64,000 nt of DNA from Hominenteromicrobium sp964531265 (GCA_964531265.1 CAZHDW010000009.1:1-64000); one strand, 5' to 3'. Shown: positions 1-8,888, numbered from the stretch's first letter. A program made the numbers and translations. Notes: generated by a model not told the origin, from the sequence alone.

Positions 1-804
1 GCAATCAAGATGGGCTGCACAAAGGCTGCTGACGCTGCTGCTGCTATCGGTATCGGTCTGCAGGCATTCTGCATCCCGGGTTCTGTTGCTGAAAACCGTA
101 AGGTTGGTCTCGGCCACGGCAACCTCGGCAAGATGCTCCTTTCCGAAGAGACAGAGTGTTTTGCATTCCTCGCAGGCCACGAGTCCTTCGCTGCTGCTGA
201 AGGCGCTATTAAGATCGCCCTCAACGCTAATAAGGTCAGAACAAAGCCGCTGCGCGTTATCCTCAACGGTCTTGGTAAGGACGCTGCTATGATCATCTCC
301 AGAATCAACGGCTTCACATATGTTGAGACTGAGTTCGATCCGTACGCAGAAGAGGTTAAGGTTGTAAGCGAAAAGGCTTACTCCAAGGGCCCGCGTGCAG
401 ACGTTAAGTGCTATGGCGCTGATAACGTTCCGGAAGGCGTTGCTATCATGAAGCTCGAGAATGTCGGCGTTTCCATCACAGGTAACTCCACAAACCCGAC
501 TCGCTTCCAGCATCCCGTTGCAGGCACTTACAAGAAGTGGTGCAATGAGAACGGCGTAAGCTACTTCTCCGTTGCTTCCGGCGGCGGTACAGGCCGTACT
601 CTGCATCCGGATAACATGGCTGCAGGTCCGTCCTCCTATGGTATGACAGATACTATGGGCCGTATGCACTCCGACGCACAGTTCGCAGGTTCCTCCTCCG
701 TTCCGGCTCACGTTGAGATGATGGGTCTGATCGGTGCAGGTAACAACCCGATGGTTGGTATGACAGTTGCTTGCGCAGTTGCTATCGAAGAGGCAAACAA
801 GTAA
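1..804 (+). CDS. GGGtGRT family protein (5' end outside window)
   Basis: The reading frame is open from the first base, so the gene starts upstream. The first in-window ATG, at 10, is probably internal, because I recall the family being about 330 residues and only 268 codons are here. The protein carries the family's signature GGGTGRT loop (bases about 577-600), followed by a glycine- and methionine-rich C-terminus ending in a GAGNNPMVGM-type stretch. The family is conserved in anaerobic Firmicutes and its biochemical role is not established. I recall it often sitting beside an iron-sulfur scaffold-like gene, which cannot be checked here. Codon use is strongly biased (GCT, GTT, GGT), as in nifJ, suggesting high expression. 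A strong terminator follows. Confidence 0.85.
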   Translation, partial: AIKMGCTKAADAAAAIGIGLQAFCIPGSVAENRKVGLGHGNLGKMLLSEETECFAFLAGHESFAAAEGAIKIALNANKVRTKPLRVILNGLGKDAAMIISRINGFTYVETEFDPYAEEVKVVSEKAYSKGPRADVKCYGADNVPEGVAIMKLENVGVSITGNSTNPTRFQHPVAGTYKKWCNENGVSYFSVASGGGTGRTLHPDNMAAGPSSYGMTDTMGRMHSDAQFAGSSSVPAHVEMMGLIGAGNNPMVGMTVACAVAIEEANK

Positions 805-825
805 TTCTTTTTCATAAAGCAGTTC

Positions 826-859
826 GCCCCATCCGGCTTCGGATGGGGCTTTTCTGTTT
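826..859 (+). terminator. Intrinsic terminator after GGGtGRT gene
   Basis: A perfect 10-bp stem (GCCCCATCCG / CGGATGGGGC) closes a GCTT loop and is followed by a T-rich tail. It sits 21 bases after the stop codon. Confidence 0.9.
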
Positions 860-866
860 GTAGGGC

Positions 867-896
867 TTGTGAAGCCGAAGGTATCTGTGCTATACT
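867..896 (+). promoter_or_regulatory. Sigma-A promoter of the NADAR gene
   Basis: TTGTGA (867-872), an 18-bp spacer, then TATACT (891-896) preceded by TGC, an extended -10. It lies 30 bases upstream of the NADAR start. Confidence 0.6.
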
Positions 897-925
897 TTTA
901 CAAGTAAGGATAGGTAGTGATTATT

Positions 926-1714
926 ATGTCAACTGATAATGTTATCGGCTTTTTTGCGCCCGAAAAGGAAAACGGGTACCTCAGCAACAGCTTTCCCTCT
1001 TATTTTGAATATGCTGGACTTTCGTACAGCTCTGCTGAGCAATTTATAGCTGCGCAAAAGGCCATTTTGTTCGGCGATTACGAAATGTATAATGAAATAC
1101 TCCTTGAGCACGACGCTGAGGAGATACGGTCACTGAGCGGCGAGATCATGAATTGCGACGAAGCCGTATGGAAGAAGCTGCGTCCGCGTATGCTGCGACG
1201 TGGCGTGCGTGCAAAGTTTCAGCAAAATCCGAAGCTTCTCGAATGGCTGCTTTCAACAGGAAATTCCCTGCTTGTTGAATGCTCCCCGGATGACACCGAG
1301 CTTGGAATCGGACTCGATATTAACGATACGGGAATACAGGAGCCTCACAAGTGGCGGGGTGAGAATCAGCTTGGCACTGCTCTTATGCAGGCACGTGCCG
1401 ATCTGCGTCGTTGGATAGCGATATCAGGCGGAGATATCGGTTATATCGATGCAATCGATGCTGAAGCCAATGATATTTGGGCTATGCCGATAGCGCAGGT
1501 AAAGCATTTACCGGAATACCGTGATGCTCTGGATATCTATTTCGATATCACACTTTTCCGTCTGCACGGTGACAGATTTTTCTATGACGGCTGCGGCTTG
1601 ACGCTTGCTGAATTGGAGGAGCTTATGGCAGGAGAAACGGGCGGCGGTCTTCCGGCAGCGTGGTTCTTTGAGTTGAAGCAGGAAATATATGATACAGTCC
1701 GCTTTTGCGGATGA
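926..1714 (+). CDS. NADAR-domain protein (YbiA-like N-glycosidase) with C-terminal extension
   Basis: Residues about 1-165 form a NADAR/YbiA-type domain: the opening FFxPxxxxGYLSNS-like strand, the SSAEQFIAAQKA helix, and the closing KWRGENQLGTALMQARADLR segment. NADAR enzymes cleave N-glycosidic bonds of riboflavin-pathway intermediates or of ADP-ribose attached to guanine in DNA. About 95 further acidic and aromatic residues follow that I do not recognise. I chose ATG 926 over GTG 917. The next gene begins at or just after this stop, so the two are probably cotranscribed. No DarT-like ADP-ribosyltransferase lies beside it in the window. The domain call is firm; the substrate is unknown. Confidence 0.8.
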   Translation: MSTDNVIGFFAPEKENGYLSNSFPSYFEYAGLSYSSAEQFIAAQKAILFGDYEMYNEILLEHDAEEIRSLSGEIMNCDEAVWKKLRPRMLRRGVRAKFQQNPKLLEWLLSTGNSLLVECSPDDTELGIGLDINDTGIQEPHKWRGENQLGTALMQARADLRRWIAISGGDIGYIDAIDAEANDIWAMPIAQVKHLPEYRDALDIYFDITLFRLHGDRFFYDGCGLTLAELEELMAGETGGGLPAAWFFELKQEIYDTVRFCG

Positions 1715-1731
1715 TGTGCTTGGGGATTGAT

Positions 1732-2007
1732 ATGACTACATTTCAGAAACTTGATAAATTGAACACATTGGCAAAGGAGAATGAATCGCTCCGTTTAGCG
1801 CTGCTGAATACGCGCAGCTCCGAGGAGCCCATGCTGAGCTTTTGCAGACTTGCACAGGAAGCAGGAGTGGAGCTTTATCTCGGAGAGCTTTTCTCAGTCG
1901 GTCAGGAATATTCCGATAATCAGTGCAAGAGCACTAATGGTGGAAATCCGACGCCATATGACGCCTTTGACGACGCATATGAGAATTTCCTTGTCGCATT
2001 GGAATGA
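1732..2007 (+). CDS. Small acidic hypothetical protein, partner of the NADAR gene
   Basis: A 91-residue protein with no function I recognise. The N-terminal half is predicted helical and leucine-rich, and the C-terminus is acidic (DAFDDAYENFL). The chosen ATG has GGGGA at 1722-1726 with normal spacing. Earlier in-frame starts (TTG 1705, ATG 1711, ATG 1714) would overlap the NADAR stop codon at 1712-1714. The spacing implies translational coupling, so a functional link to NADAR is a fair inference. It is far too short to be a DarT-type transferase. A bidirectional terminator follows. Confidence 0.6.
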   Translation: MTTFQKLDKLNTLAKENESLRLALLNTRSSEEPMLSFCRLAQEAGVELYLGELFSVGQEYSDNQCKSTNGGNPTPYDAFDDAYENFLVALE

Positions 2008-2050
2008 AAAAAGAATGACCGTACAACCGATTTTTCAATGGTCATAAAAA

Positions 2051-2084
2051 TGGAGCGTACCGATGCCGATATGCTCCACTTTTT
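2051..2084. terminator. Bidirectional terminator with GGAGCGTA core
   Basis: A 9-bp stem (TGGAGCGTA / TATGCTCCA, one G-T pair) with a 10-base loop. Runs of T follow on both strands. The stem core recurs at 12752 and 16854, and a dispersed hairpin repeat begins 20 bases downstream. Confidence 0.7.
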
Positions 2085-2097
2085 CTATAAGGCTATG

Positions 2098-2146
2098 CTT
2101 GGCTCTCCCTTTGGGAATGCTGTCACCACAAATGACTGAGAGGGGA
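2098..2146. repeat. Dispersed double-hairpin repeat, copy 1
   Basis: Begins CTTGGCTCTCCCTTTGGGA and ends GACTGAGAGGGG. It matches the copy at 12841-12887 at 42 of 47 positions. Both hairpins are degraded in this copy: the GCTCTCCC / GGGAGAGC stem by two changes, and the GTCACC / GGTGAC stem by changes in and beside its 3' arm. It is noncoding, between a terminator and the 3' end of the opposing membrane protein gene. The arrangement suggests a MITE- or REP-like element. Confidence 0.75.
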
Positions 2147-2196
2147 AGAGGATTACGGTCATGGTTTGCCTTCCTCTTAGCTGTGCGGTTATTTTC

Positions 2197-2811
2197 TCAG
2201 TTTGAGCTTTTATATTTTTTAAACTTAAAAATACGCCATTTTGCAACGAGATAATTGATACCGGCGGTGAGCCCGGCTGCGTAAAGGCATATGCCGCAGC
2301 CATAGAGATGGGTCTCTATGCAGCCGGATATTATTAGCCAGAGGATTGTTATGAGTGTGCGGAAGGAGAAGTCAAATACGCTGAGACCAAGTGCGTAATG
2401 TGAAAACACCTGTGCTAAATTCAGCACGACAAGACATGCGATAAAGCATATGTGCATAGTGCTTTTGCACCTTAGTATCCTCGGGAAAACAAGAATGAGA
2501 AAGCCGATAACAAAGGCCACGCCGAAGCTTGAAACCAGAATATAATCCTGCCAGACGGGCGGATCATAGAACTCCGGGCGTATTTTCGCATTTCGAAAAT
2601 ATTGAAGATGCATGGAAAGCATGAGGGGGAGCATTATTCCGCCGACCACGGACGAAAATATGAAAATCATTCTCCATATGTCCTTGAACGGGTGGAAAAG
2701 ACCCTCCTTGAGATGTGGCTTGCCGTCCTTGGGGTCTAATTTATACGTGCCGTAGAAGGCATCGGAAAAGCTGAGCTCATCGATGCTTTCAAATTCCTTT
2801 TCGGGCTTCAT
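2197..2811 (-). CDS. Hypothetical multipass membrane protein
   Basis: A 204-residue protein with a charged cytosolic N-terminus of about 45 residues, then five predicted membrane helices starting near residues 47, 88, 116, 140 and 166, and a lysine-rich tail. No motif points to a function. The ATG at 2811 has a strong GGAGGG site. The gene stands alone, divergent from nifJ, and its 3' end lies about 50 bases from a dispersed repeat. A transporter accessory or unknown envelope role are both possible. Confidence 0.6.
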   Translation of the reverse strand: MKPEKEFESIDELSFSDAFYGTYKLDPKDGKPHLKEGLFHPFKDIWRMIFIFSSVVGGIMLPLMLSMHLQYFRNAKIRPEFYDPPVWQDYILVSSFGVAFVIGFLILVFPRILRCKSTMHICFIACLVVLNLAQVFSHYALGLSVFDFSFRTLITILWLIISGCIETHLYGCGICLYAAGLTAGINYLVAKWRIFKFKKYKSSN

Positions 2812-2991
2812 GCATATCCCTCCGATATATCTGAAATGTGTTTATGGCAAAATTTTACTGCAAACCGCAGGTTATGTCAATGCTCATGTAAACGAGAGCT
2901 GCAAAAAGCAGAAAAAACATGGATGCTTGCTAATTAGGTAAAATTGCAATGTAAAATACAGTGTAAATTGAAAAAAATCAAACTTTTTGCC

Positions 2992-3020
2992 TTTACATAT
3001 TGACAGAAAAATGATAGAAT
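2992..3020 (+). promoter_or_regulatory. Strong sigma-A promoter of nifJ
   Basis: TTTACA (2992-2997), a 17-bp spacer and TAGAAT (3015-3020) preceded by TGA, an extended -10. It leaves a leader of about 110 bases. I see no riboswitch or other gene in the rest of the 2812-3137 gap. Confidence 0.7.
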
Positions 3021-3137
3021 TAAACCGTACGACAAACTGCACTTTTCTTGAAAGGGCATTTGGAGCCCTAATGGATGAATCGTGCTATTTGCCGCGGGTC
3101 TATTTCATTGATAATCCTTAAAGGAGGAAGTTATTAA

Positions 3138-6100
3138 ATGGCAAGAAAAATGAAAACCATGGATGGTAACAACGCTGCTGCGCACGTTTCCTATGCGTTT
3201 ACAGACGTTGCTGCTATCTATCCGATCACGCCGTCTTCCGTTATGGCTGATGAAACGGACAAGTACGCTGCCGCCGGCAGAAAGAACGTATTTGGCCGCG
3301 AAGTTCGCGTAACAGAGATGCAGTCCGAGGCCGGCGCTGCTGGTGCAGTTCACGGTTCCCTCGCAGCCGGCGCACTCACAACCACCTATACTGCTTCTCA
3401 GGGTCTTCTTCTGATGATCCCGAACATGTACAAGATGGCCGGTGAGCTTCTGCCGAGCGTTATTCATGTTTCCGCTCGTTGCGTCGCTTCTCATGCTCTT
3501 AACATCTTCGGTGACCACTCTGACGTTTATGCATGCCGTCAGACAGGTTATGCAATGCTGTGCTCCAACAGCCCGCAGGAGGTCATGGATCTCGGTGCTG
3601 TAGCTCACCTTGCAGCAATCAAGGGTAAAGTTCCGTTCCTCCACTTCTTCGATGGCTTCCGTACATCTCATGAGATCCAGAAGATCGAAACATGGGACTA
3701 CGACGATCTGGCAGAGATGCTCGATTGGGACGCAGTTGATGCTTTCAGAAGAAACGCTCTGAACCCGGAACATCCGGTTCTCCGCGGCCAGGCACAGAAC
3801 GGCGACATCTTCTTCCAGGCTCGTGAGGCTTGCAACAAGTACTACGATGCTATCCCGGAGACAGTTGTCGACTACATGAACCAGGTCAACGCAAAGATCG
3901 GCACAAACTACAAGCCGTTCAACTACTATGGTGCTCCGGATGCTGACAAGGTCATCATCGCTATGGGTTCCGTATGTGAAACAATCGAAGAAGTTGTTGA
4001 CTACCTGGTAGCAGCTGGTGAGAAGGTTGGCCTTGTTAAGGTTCACCTCTACAGACCGTTTGTTGCTAAGTACCTCCTCGACGTTCTTCCGGAAACAGTT
4101 AAGACTATCTCTGTTCTTGACAGAACAAAGGAGCCGGGCTCCATCGGCGAGCCGCTGTACCTCGACGTTCTTGCTGCTATCAACGGCACACAGTTCGGCT
4201 GCGCTAAGGTTCTCACAGGCCGTTACGGTCTCGGTTCCAAGGATACAAAGCCGTCCGATATCATCGCTGTTTATCGCAACATGGAGAAGGGCGACGACGC
4301 TAAGAAGAAGTTCACAATCGGCATCGTTGACGACGTTACACACCTCTCCCTCGAAGTTACAGAGAATCCGGATACAGCTCCGGCAGGCACAAAGTCCTGT
4401 AAGTTCTGGGGTCTTGGTTCCGACGGTACAGTTGGTGCAAACAAGAACTCCATCAAGATCATCGGCGACCATACCGACATGTACGCACAGGGCTACTTTG
4501 ACTACGACTCCAAGAAGTCCGGCGGTCTTACAATGTCCCACCTGCGCTTCGGTACATCCCCGATTAAGTCCACATATTACATTTCCCAGGCTGACTTCGT
4601 TGCTTGCCACAACCCGGCATACCTTGAGATCTACGACATGGTTCAGGATCTTAAGAAGGGCGGCAGCTTCCTGCTGAACTGCCAGTGGACAGCAGAAGAG
4701 CTCGACGAGAAGCTCCCGGGCAAGGTTAAGAAGTTCATCGCTGATAACGACATCAACCTCTATATCATCGATGGCTTTAAGATTGGTAAAGAGATCGGCC
4801 TCGGCACAAGAATCAATACCGTTCTCCAGTCTGCGTTCTTCTCTATTGCTAAGATCATTCCGGAAGAGGATGCTCTTAAGTACATGAAGGACGCAGCTAC
4901 AAAGTCCTACTCCAAGAAGGGCGACGCTATTGTTAAGATGAACCACGACGCGATCGACCGCGGTGCTACAGGCTATGTCAAGGTAGAAGTACCGGCATCC
5001 TGGAAGGACGCAGTTGATGACTCCGAGAAGCGTGTTGCTACAGGCGACCGTCAGGAGCTCGTCGATTATGTTAACAACGTGGTTATCCCGGTCAACACCT
5101 TCCATGGTAAGGACCTCCCGGTTTCCACATTTGAGAAGTATGCTGACGGTACATCCCCGCAGGGTACTGCTGCTTACGAGAAGCGCGGCGTTGCTGTTGA
5201 CGTTCCGAAGTGGCTCCCCGAGAACTGCATCCAGTGTAACTTCTGCTCCTATGTTTGCCCGCATGCTGTTATCCGTCCGGTCCCGATGACCGATGCAGAG
5301 CTTGCAGCAGCTCCGGCAGGCACAAAGAGCAAGGCTATGACCGGTATGCCGGGCGTGAACTTTGTCATGACTATTTCTACTCTTGACTGCACAGGCTGCG
5401 GTTCCTGCGTGAACGTTTGCCCGGGCATGAAGGGTAACAAGGCTCTGGCTATGTCTCCGATCGATGACGAGAGAGCAGGTCAGGAAGTCTTCAACTACGG
5501 CCTCACACTTGATGAGAAGCCGGAAGTCCTTGAGAAGTTTAAGGACACAACTGTTAAGGGCAGCCAGTTTAAGCAGCCCCTCCTCGAGTTCTCCGGCGCA
5601 TGCGGCGGCTGCGGCGAAACACCGTACGCAAAGCTGGCAACTCAGCTGTTCGGCGACAAGATGTACATTGCTAACGCAACAGGCTGCTCCTCCATTTGGG
5701 GTGGTTCCGCACCGGCAACACCGTACACAGTCAATAAGAAGGGTCACGGCCCGGCATGGCAGAACTCTCTGTTCGAGGATAATGCTGAGTTTGGTCTCGG
5801 TATGACTCTTGCACAGAACGCAGTTCGCGGCCGTCTTGCTCAGCTTACAGAAGAGCTTCTCGCAGGTCACTGCACAGAAGAGCTGAAGGAAGCAGGTAAG
5901 AAGTGGCTCGAAACAATGGATGACCGCGCAACAAACGGCCCGGCAGCAGAGGCTTACATTGCAGCTCTTGAGAACGGCATTGCAACTGCTGACGAGTGCA
6001 TCGAGTTCTTCAGCTCTGAAAAGGCTAAGGAGTTCTTCGGTGACGAGGCTGAGGCTAAGCTGGCTCACGCTCAGGAGCTTAAGGCAGCAGGCAAGAACTG

Positions 6101-6806
6101 CGATTGCCCGGCTTGCACACTTGCAGCTAACATCCTGAAGGATAAGGATTACCTCGCTAAGAAGTCCATGTGGATCCTCGGTGGCGACGGTTGGGCATAC
6201 GATATCGGCTTCGGCGGTGTTGACCATGCTCTCGCTTCCGGCGAAGACATCAACATCCTCGTATTTGATACAGAGGTTTACTCCAACACAGGCGGACAGG
6301 CTTCCAAGTCCACACCGGTTGGCTCCGTTGCTCAGTTTGCAGCAGCTGGTAAGGCTGTGAAGAAGAAGGATCTCGCATCCATCATGATGAGCTATGGCTA
6401 TGTATATGTCGCACAGGTTGCTATGGGTGCTGATATGAATCAGTGCATCAAGGCATTCCATGAGGCAGAGAGCTACCATGGCCCGTCCATCATCATCGCT
6501 TATGCTCCGTGTATCAACCACGGCATCAAGGGCGGTATGGGCATCTCCATGACAGAGGAGAAGAAGGCAGTTGCAGCCGGTTACTGGCATAACTTCCGCT
6601 TCGACCCGCGCCGTGCTGACAACGGTCAGAATCCGTTCCAGCTCGACAGCAAGGCTCCGTCCGCTTCCTACCGCGACTTCATCATGGGCGAGGTTCGTTA
6701 CAACAGCCTCACTCGCGCATTCCCGGAGAGAGCAGAAGTCCTCTTCGAGAAGGCTGAGAAGTACGCAGCAGAGAAGTATGAGAAGCTCGCTAAGATGGCC
6801 GAGTAA
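3138..6806 (+). CDS. nifJ: Pyruvate:ferredoxin (flavodoxin) oxidoreductase
   Basis: Single-chain PFOR of 1222 residues, full length for the family. It decarboxylates pyruvate with CoA to acetyl-CoA and CO2, passing electrons to ferredoxin, and is a central enzyme of anaerobic fermentation. Domain order is normal: the N-terminal pyruvate-binding domain (YPITPSS near residue 30), domain II (about 260-390), the gamma domain (about 425-600), EKR, then two 4Fe-4S motifs (C697, C700, C703, C707 and C751, C754, C757, C761). The TPP domain follows, with proximal-cluster cysteines C822, C825 and C850 and the GGDGWAYDIGFGG motif. A strong AAAGGAGGAAG site precedes the ATG. It is monocistronic, with its own promoter and terminator. 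TTA, CTA and TCA codons are absent throughout, a sign of very high expression. Confidence 0.98.
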   Translation: MARKMKTMDGNNAAAHVSYAFTDVAAIYPITPSSVMADETDKYAAAGRKNVFGREVRVTEMQSEAGAAGAVHGSLAAGALTTTYTASQGLLLMIPNMYKMAGELLPSVIHVSARCVASHALNIFGDHSDVYACRQTGYAMLCSNSPQEVMDLGAVAHLAAIKGKVPFLHFFDGFRTSHEIQKIETWDYDDLAEMLDWDAVDAFRRNALNPEHPVLRGQAQNGDIFFQAREACNKYYDAIPETVVDYMNQVNAKIGTNYKPFNYYGAPDADKVIIAMGSVCETIEEVVDYLVAAGEKVGLVKVHLYRPFVAKYLLDVLPETVKTISVLDRTKEPGSIGEPLYLDVLAAINGTQFGCAKVLTGRYGLGSKDTKPSDIIAVYRNMEKGDDAKKKFTIGIVDDVTHLSLEVTENPDTAPAGTKSCKFWGLGSDGTVGANKNSIKIIGDHTDMYAQGYFDYDSKKSGGLTMSHLRFGTSPIKSTYYISQADFVACHNPAYLEIYDMVQDLKKGGSFLLNCQWTAEELDEKLPGKVKKFIADNDINLYIIDGFKIGKEIGLGTRINTVLQSAFFSIAKIIPEEDALKYMKDAATKSYSKKGDAIVKMNHDAIDRGATGYVKVEVPASWKDAVDDSEKRVATGDRQELVDYVNNVVIPVNTFHGKDLPVSTFEKYADGTSPQGTAAYEKRGVAVDVPKWLPENCIQCNFCSYVCPHAVIRPVPMTDAELAAAPAGTKSKAMTGMPGVNFVMTISTLDCTGCGSCVNVCPGMKGNKALAMSPIDDERAGQEVFNYGLTLDEKPEVLEKFKDTTVKGSQFKQPLLEFSGACGGCGETPYAKLATQLFGDKMYIANATGCSSIWGGSAPATPYTVNKKGHGPAWQNSLFEDNAEFGLGMTLAQNAVRGRLAQLTEELLAGHCTEELKEAGKKWLETMDDRATNGPAAEAYIAALENGIATADECIEFFSSEKAKEFFGDEAEAKLAHAQELKAAGKNCDCPACTLAANILKDKDYLAKKSMWILGGDGWAYDIGFGGVDHALASGEDINILVFDTEVYSNTGGQASKSTPVGSVAQFAAAGKAVKKKDLASIMMSYGYVYVAQVAMGADMNQCIKAFHEAESYHGPSIIIAYAPCINHGIKGGMGISMTEEKKAVAAGYWHNFRFDPRRADNGQNPFQLDSKAPSASYRDFIMGEVRYNSLTRAFPERAEVLFEKAEKYAAEKYEKLAKMAE

Positions 6807-6840
6807 TTCATACCTTAACTGAATATTCTTAGTTAACATG

Positions 6841-6875
6841 AACCCCGTTCACAGTAATGTGAACGGGGTTTTTGC
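6841..6875 (+). terminator. nifJ intrinsic terminator
   Basis: A perfect 12-bp stem (AACCCCGTTCAC / GTGAACGGGGTT) with a 6-base loop and a T tail, 34 bases after the nifJ stop. Confidence 0.95.
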
Positions 6876-6896
6876 GTATATTAGTGATGAATACAA

Positions 6897-6932
6897 AAAA
6901 TGCAGGATCACGCTATGTGCATCCTGCATTTT
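6897..6932 (-). terminator. Terminator of the PAP2-GDPD gene
   Basis: A perfect 12-bp stem (AAAATGCAGGAT / ATCCTGCATTTT) with a 12-base loop. On the minus strand it runs into TTTTTTGTATT, so it terminates the leftward gene ending at 6950. Confidence 0.9.
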
Positions 6933-6949
6933 AAGATTTTAAGCGGATT

Positions 6950-8857
6950 TTATGGCCTTACCAGCACCTGTGCGCCTACGTCCGGAACGTCGGTCATAAT
7001 GGCGTCCGCGCCTATTGACTGGAGACGCGCCATCTCCGATGCGTCGTTGATCGTCCAGTACTGAACTGCAATGTTATTCCTGTGCGCATAATTCACAAGT
7101 CGTGATGTACCGAGGTTTATGGTGTAATCGGTTGTCGGTATCTGGAGTGCGACAAAGCGGAACTTGCCGTCCTCGGCGTTGAGATTCAGCAGGGAGTACA
7201 GATAGAATTCGATAACCTCCGAAACACCTGCGCTTCTGGGGAGATCGGGGTAGGTTTCGTCGAGATATGCCGTTACCTCATTATGGAAGGTTCCGACGAT
7301 AGTGCGCTGTGTGCAGCCAAACTTCTCAAGTGTGGCATACAGCTTGTCGGCGGCTTCAAGGCCGACGTCTCCACTGTTCTTGATCTCAATTATATAGTGG
7401 AAATCACCAGAGGCCTCAAGATAGCTGAGCGCCTCCTCAAGCGTTACTATGCGCAGATCCTCGGGAATATCATCGCCGCGAAGTCCTGCATAGGGTGCGT
7501 CACCGCTGTCGGAAACAAAATGCTCGCCCATGTTCAGCTCTTTGAGCTCCTCGAGCGTCTTGGCGCCAACATCCACTTCGTTTTCGCCAAAGTGCTCCGC
7601 CGCATCACTTGTTCGGTCAAGCGTGCTGTCATGCAGAAGCACCGGAATACCGTCCGATGTAAGGTGGATATCAAATTCGAAGATATCGAGCTCATAGTCC
7701 GGGTTGTCAATGCAATTTTTAAGGGCCATCATGGTGTTTTCGGGGGCTATACCGCCGCCGGCTCTGTGTCCGGAAAGCATGGTGGTGCCAAGCTGAGTGA
7801 TGAGCGAGTTCTCAGCATTCTCGGTGCTGACAGGCTCATCGGAGGTATCCTTTGTTACCTGCCAAAAGAGCAACCCTGCCGCAACTATGAGAACGAGCAG
7901 TACAATTCCGATGCTTATGAGCACCTTTTTGGCTCTGCGGCTGAGCGGACAGCCCTTTTGAAACCAGGGAAAGGTCATGGGCCATACGAAAGCAGCAACA
8001 AGCACTATGATGAAATAACGCACAGCGGAAGCAATGTAGTGTCCCGCAAATAGTGCGTTGAGTACGGGCTTAAGGGTGATTTTCACGGCGAGAACAAGTA
8101 TGAGGCCGAGCACGACCTTTAGTACCTGAGCGTGAACCGGCGCTTCTACTTTGAAATTCAGAAAACGTCTTTCCAAATAGAAGGAGATAAGCATTCCGAG
8201 AGTACAGCCGAGCAGAACATGGCCGTTCTTTATGCCGGATGCGAGATTTTCGGGGTCGACATCGGCCGGCCAGCTATAAAGACTTACCGCAAGAACATAT
8301 ATCAGGGAGCATGCTGCAAGCAGGGAAAGAATATGATACATGTATTTGGGGTTCTGCTCTATCTTCTTAAATATGGGATAGATGATAAAGACAAGTGCAG
8401 TAGTGATAGCAAATGATACCAGAACATCGAGCGGTGAGTGAACTCCGAGCCACATGCGCGAAAGCCCCGTTAAGAGGATGAGTATAATGCAGACAACGCG
8501 CAGTCTCTTGTTTTTTGTGTAGCGTGCAGGGCAGCCGAAGACTGTTACGGCGTTCTGCGAATGTCCGCTCGGAAAGGAATAGCCGGTGGCCGCTTCTCTG
8601 GCGCTTTCCACAATGGTGAAATTCGGGTCCCTGACCCAAGGACGCGGAATGCGGAATATCAGCTTTAACGACTGATTGATTATCGTTCCGAAGAAGCCCG
8701 TTGTCATCAGATAATAACCCTCGCATTTACTGAAGCACCAGAATACGACTATGGCAACGGCGAGGAACATTTCTTCACTGCCAAGGTAGGTGATACATGA
8801 GAAAAAGGTGTCCATTACAGGATTTCGCAATTTCTCGAGTAGGTAGAGAAAATCCAT
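6950..8857 (-). CDS. PAP2 phosphatase fused to glycerophosphodiester phosphodiesterase
   Basis: A 635-residue membrane protein with two lipid-active halves. The N-terminal PAP2 part has all three catalytic motifs: K65-(x6)-R72-P73, P96-S-G-H99, and S133-R134 with H140 and D144. Further membrane helices lead to about residue 335. The C-terminal GDPD domain starts at H364 (SGHRAGGGIAPENT) and continues with EFDIHLTSDGIPVLLHD, which carries the metal and catalytic residues. PAP2 enzymes dephosphorylate lipid phosphates or pyrophosphates; GDPDs hydrolyse glycerophosphodiesters. Together they suggest phospholipid or lipoteichoic acid turnover at the membrane. GGAGG lies upstream of the ATG. The fusion has no internal stop or frameshift. 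Confidence 0.9.
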   Translation of the reverse strand: MDFLYLLEKLRNPVMDTFFSCITYLGSEEMFLAVAIVVFWCFSKCEGYYLMTTGFFGTIINQSLKLIFRIPRPWVRDPNFTIVESAREAATGYSFPSGHSQNAVTVFGCPARYTKNKRLRVVCIILILLTGLSRMWLGVHSPLDVLVSFAITTALVFIIYPIFKKIEQNPKYMYHILSLLAACSLIYVLAVSLYSWPADVDPENLASGIKNGHVLLGCTLGMLISFYLERRFLNFKVEAPVHAQVLKVVLGLILVLAVKITLKPVLNALFAGHYIASAVRYFIIVLVAAFVWPMTFPWFQKGCPLSRRAKKVLISIGIVLLVLIVAAGLLFWQVTKDTSDEPVSTENAENSLITQLGTTMLSGHRAGGGIAPENTMMALKNCIDNPDYELDIFEFDIHLTSDGIPVLLHDSTLDRTSDAAEHFGENEVDVGAKTLEELKELNMGEHFVSDSGDAPYAGLRGDDIPEDLRIVTLEEALSYLEASGDFHYIIEIKNSGDVGLEAADKLYATLEKFGCTQRTIVGTFHNEVTAYLDETYPDLPRSAGVSEVIEFYLYSLLNLNAEDGKFRFVALQIPTTDYTINLGTSRLVNYAHRNNIAVQYWTINDASEMARLQSIGADAIMTDVPDVGAQVLVRP

Positions 8858-8888
8858 ATTTAGCCTCCATTGATCTGTTTACGCTGTT

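Noticed and set aside
3000..3020. TTGACA at 3000-3005 as the nifJ -35
   Set aside because: It is only nine bases from TAGAAT; TTTACA at 2992-2997 gives the proper 17-bp spacing.
6815..6836. TTAACT-N10-AGTTAA palindrome after nifJ as an AGTTAAT operator
   Set aside because: It is an inverted, not direct, repeat, lies downstream of the gene, and has no promoter nearby.
3105..6839. Open frame of more than 1200 codons antisense to nifJ
   Set aside because: It is in exact codon register with nifJ and its translation is low-complexity Cys/Val/Leu-rich, so it is a by-product of codon bias.
7283..8053. Plus-strand frame opposite the GDPD domain
   Set aside because: The minus strand carries the intact GDPD and membrane segments; the plus frame has no recognisable domain or ribosome binding site.
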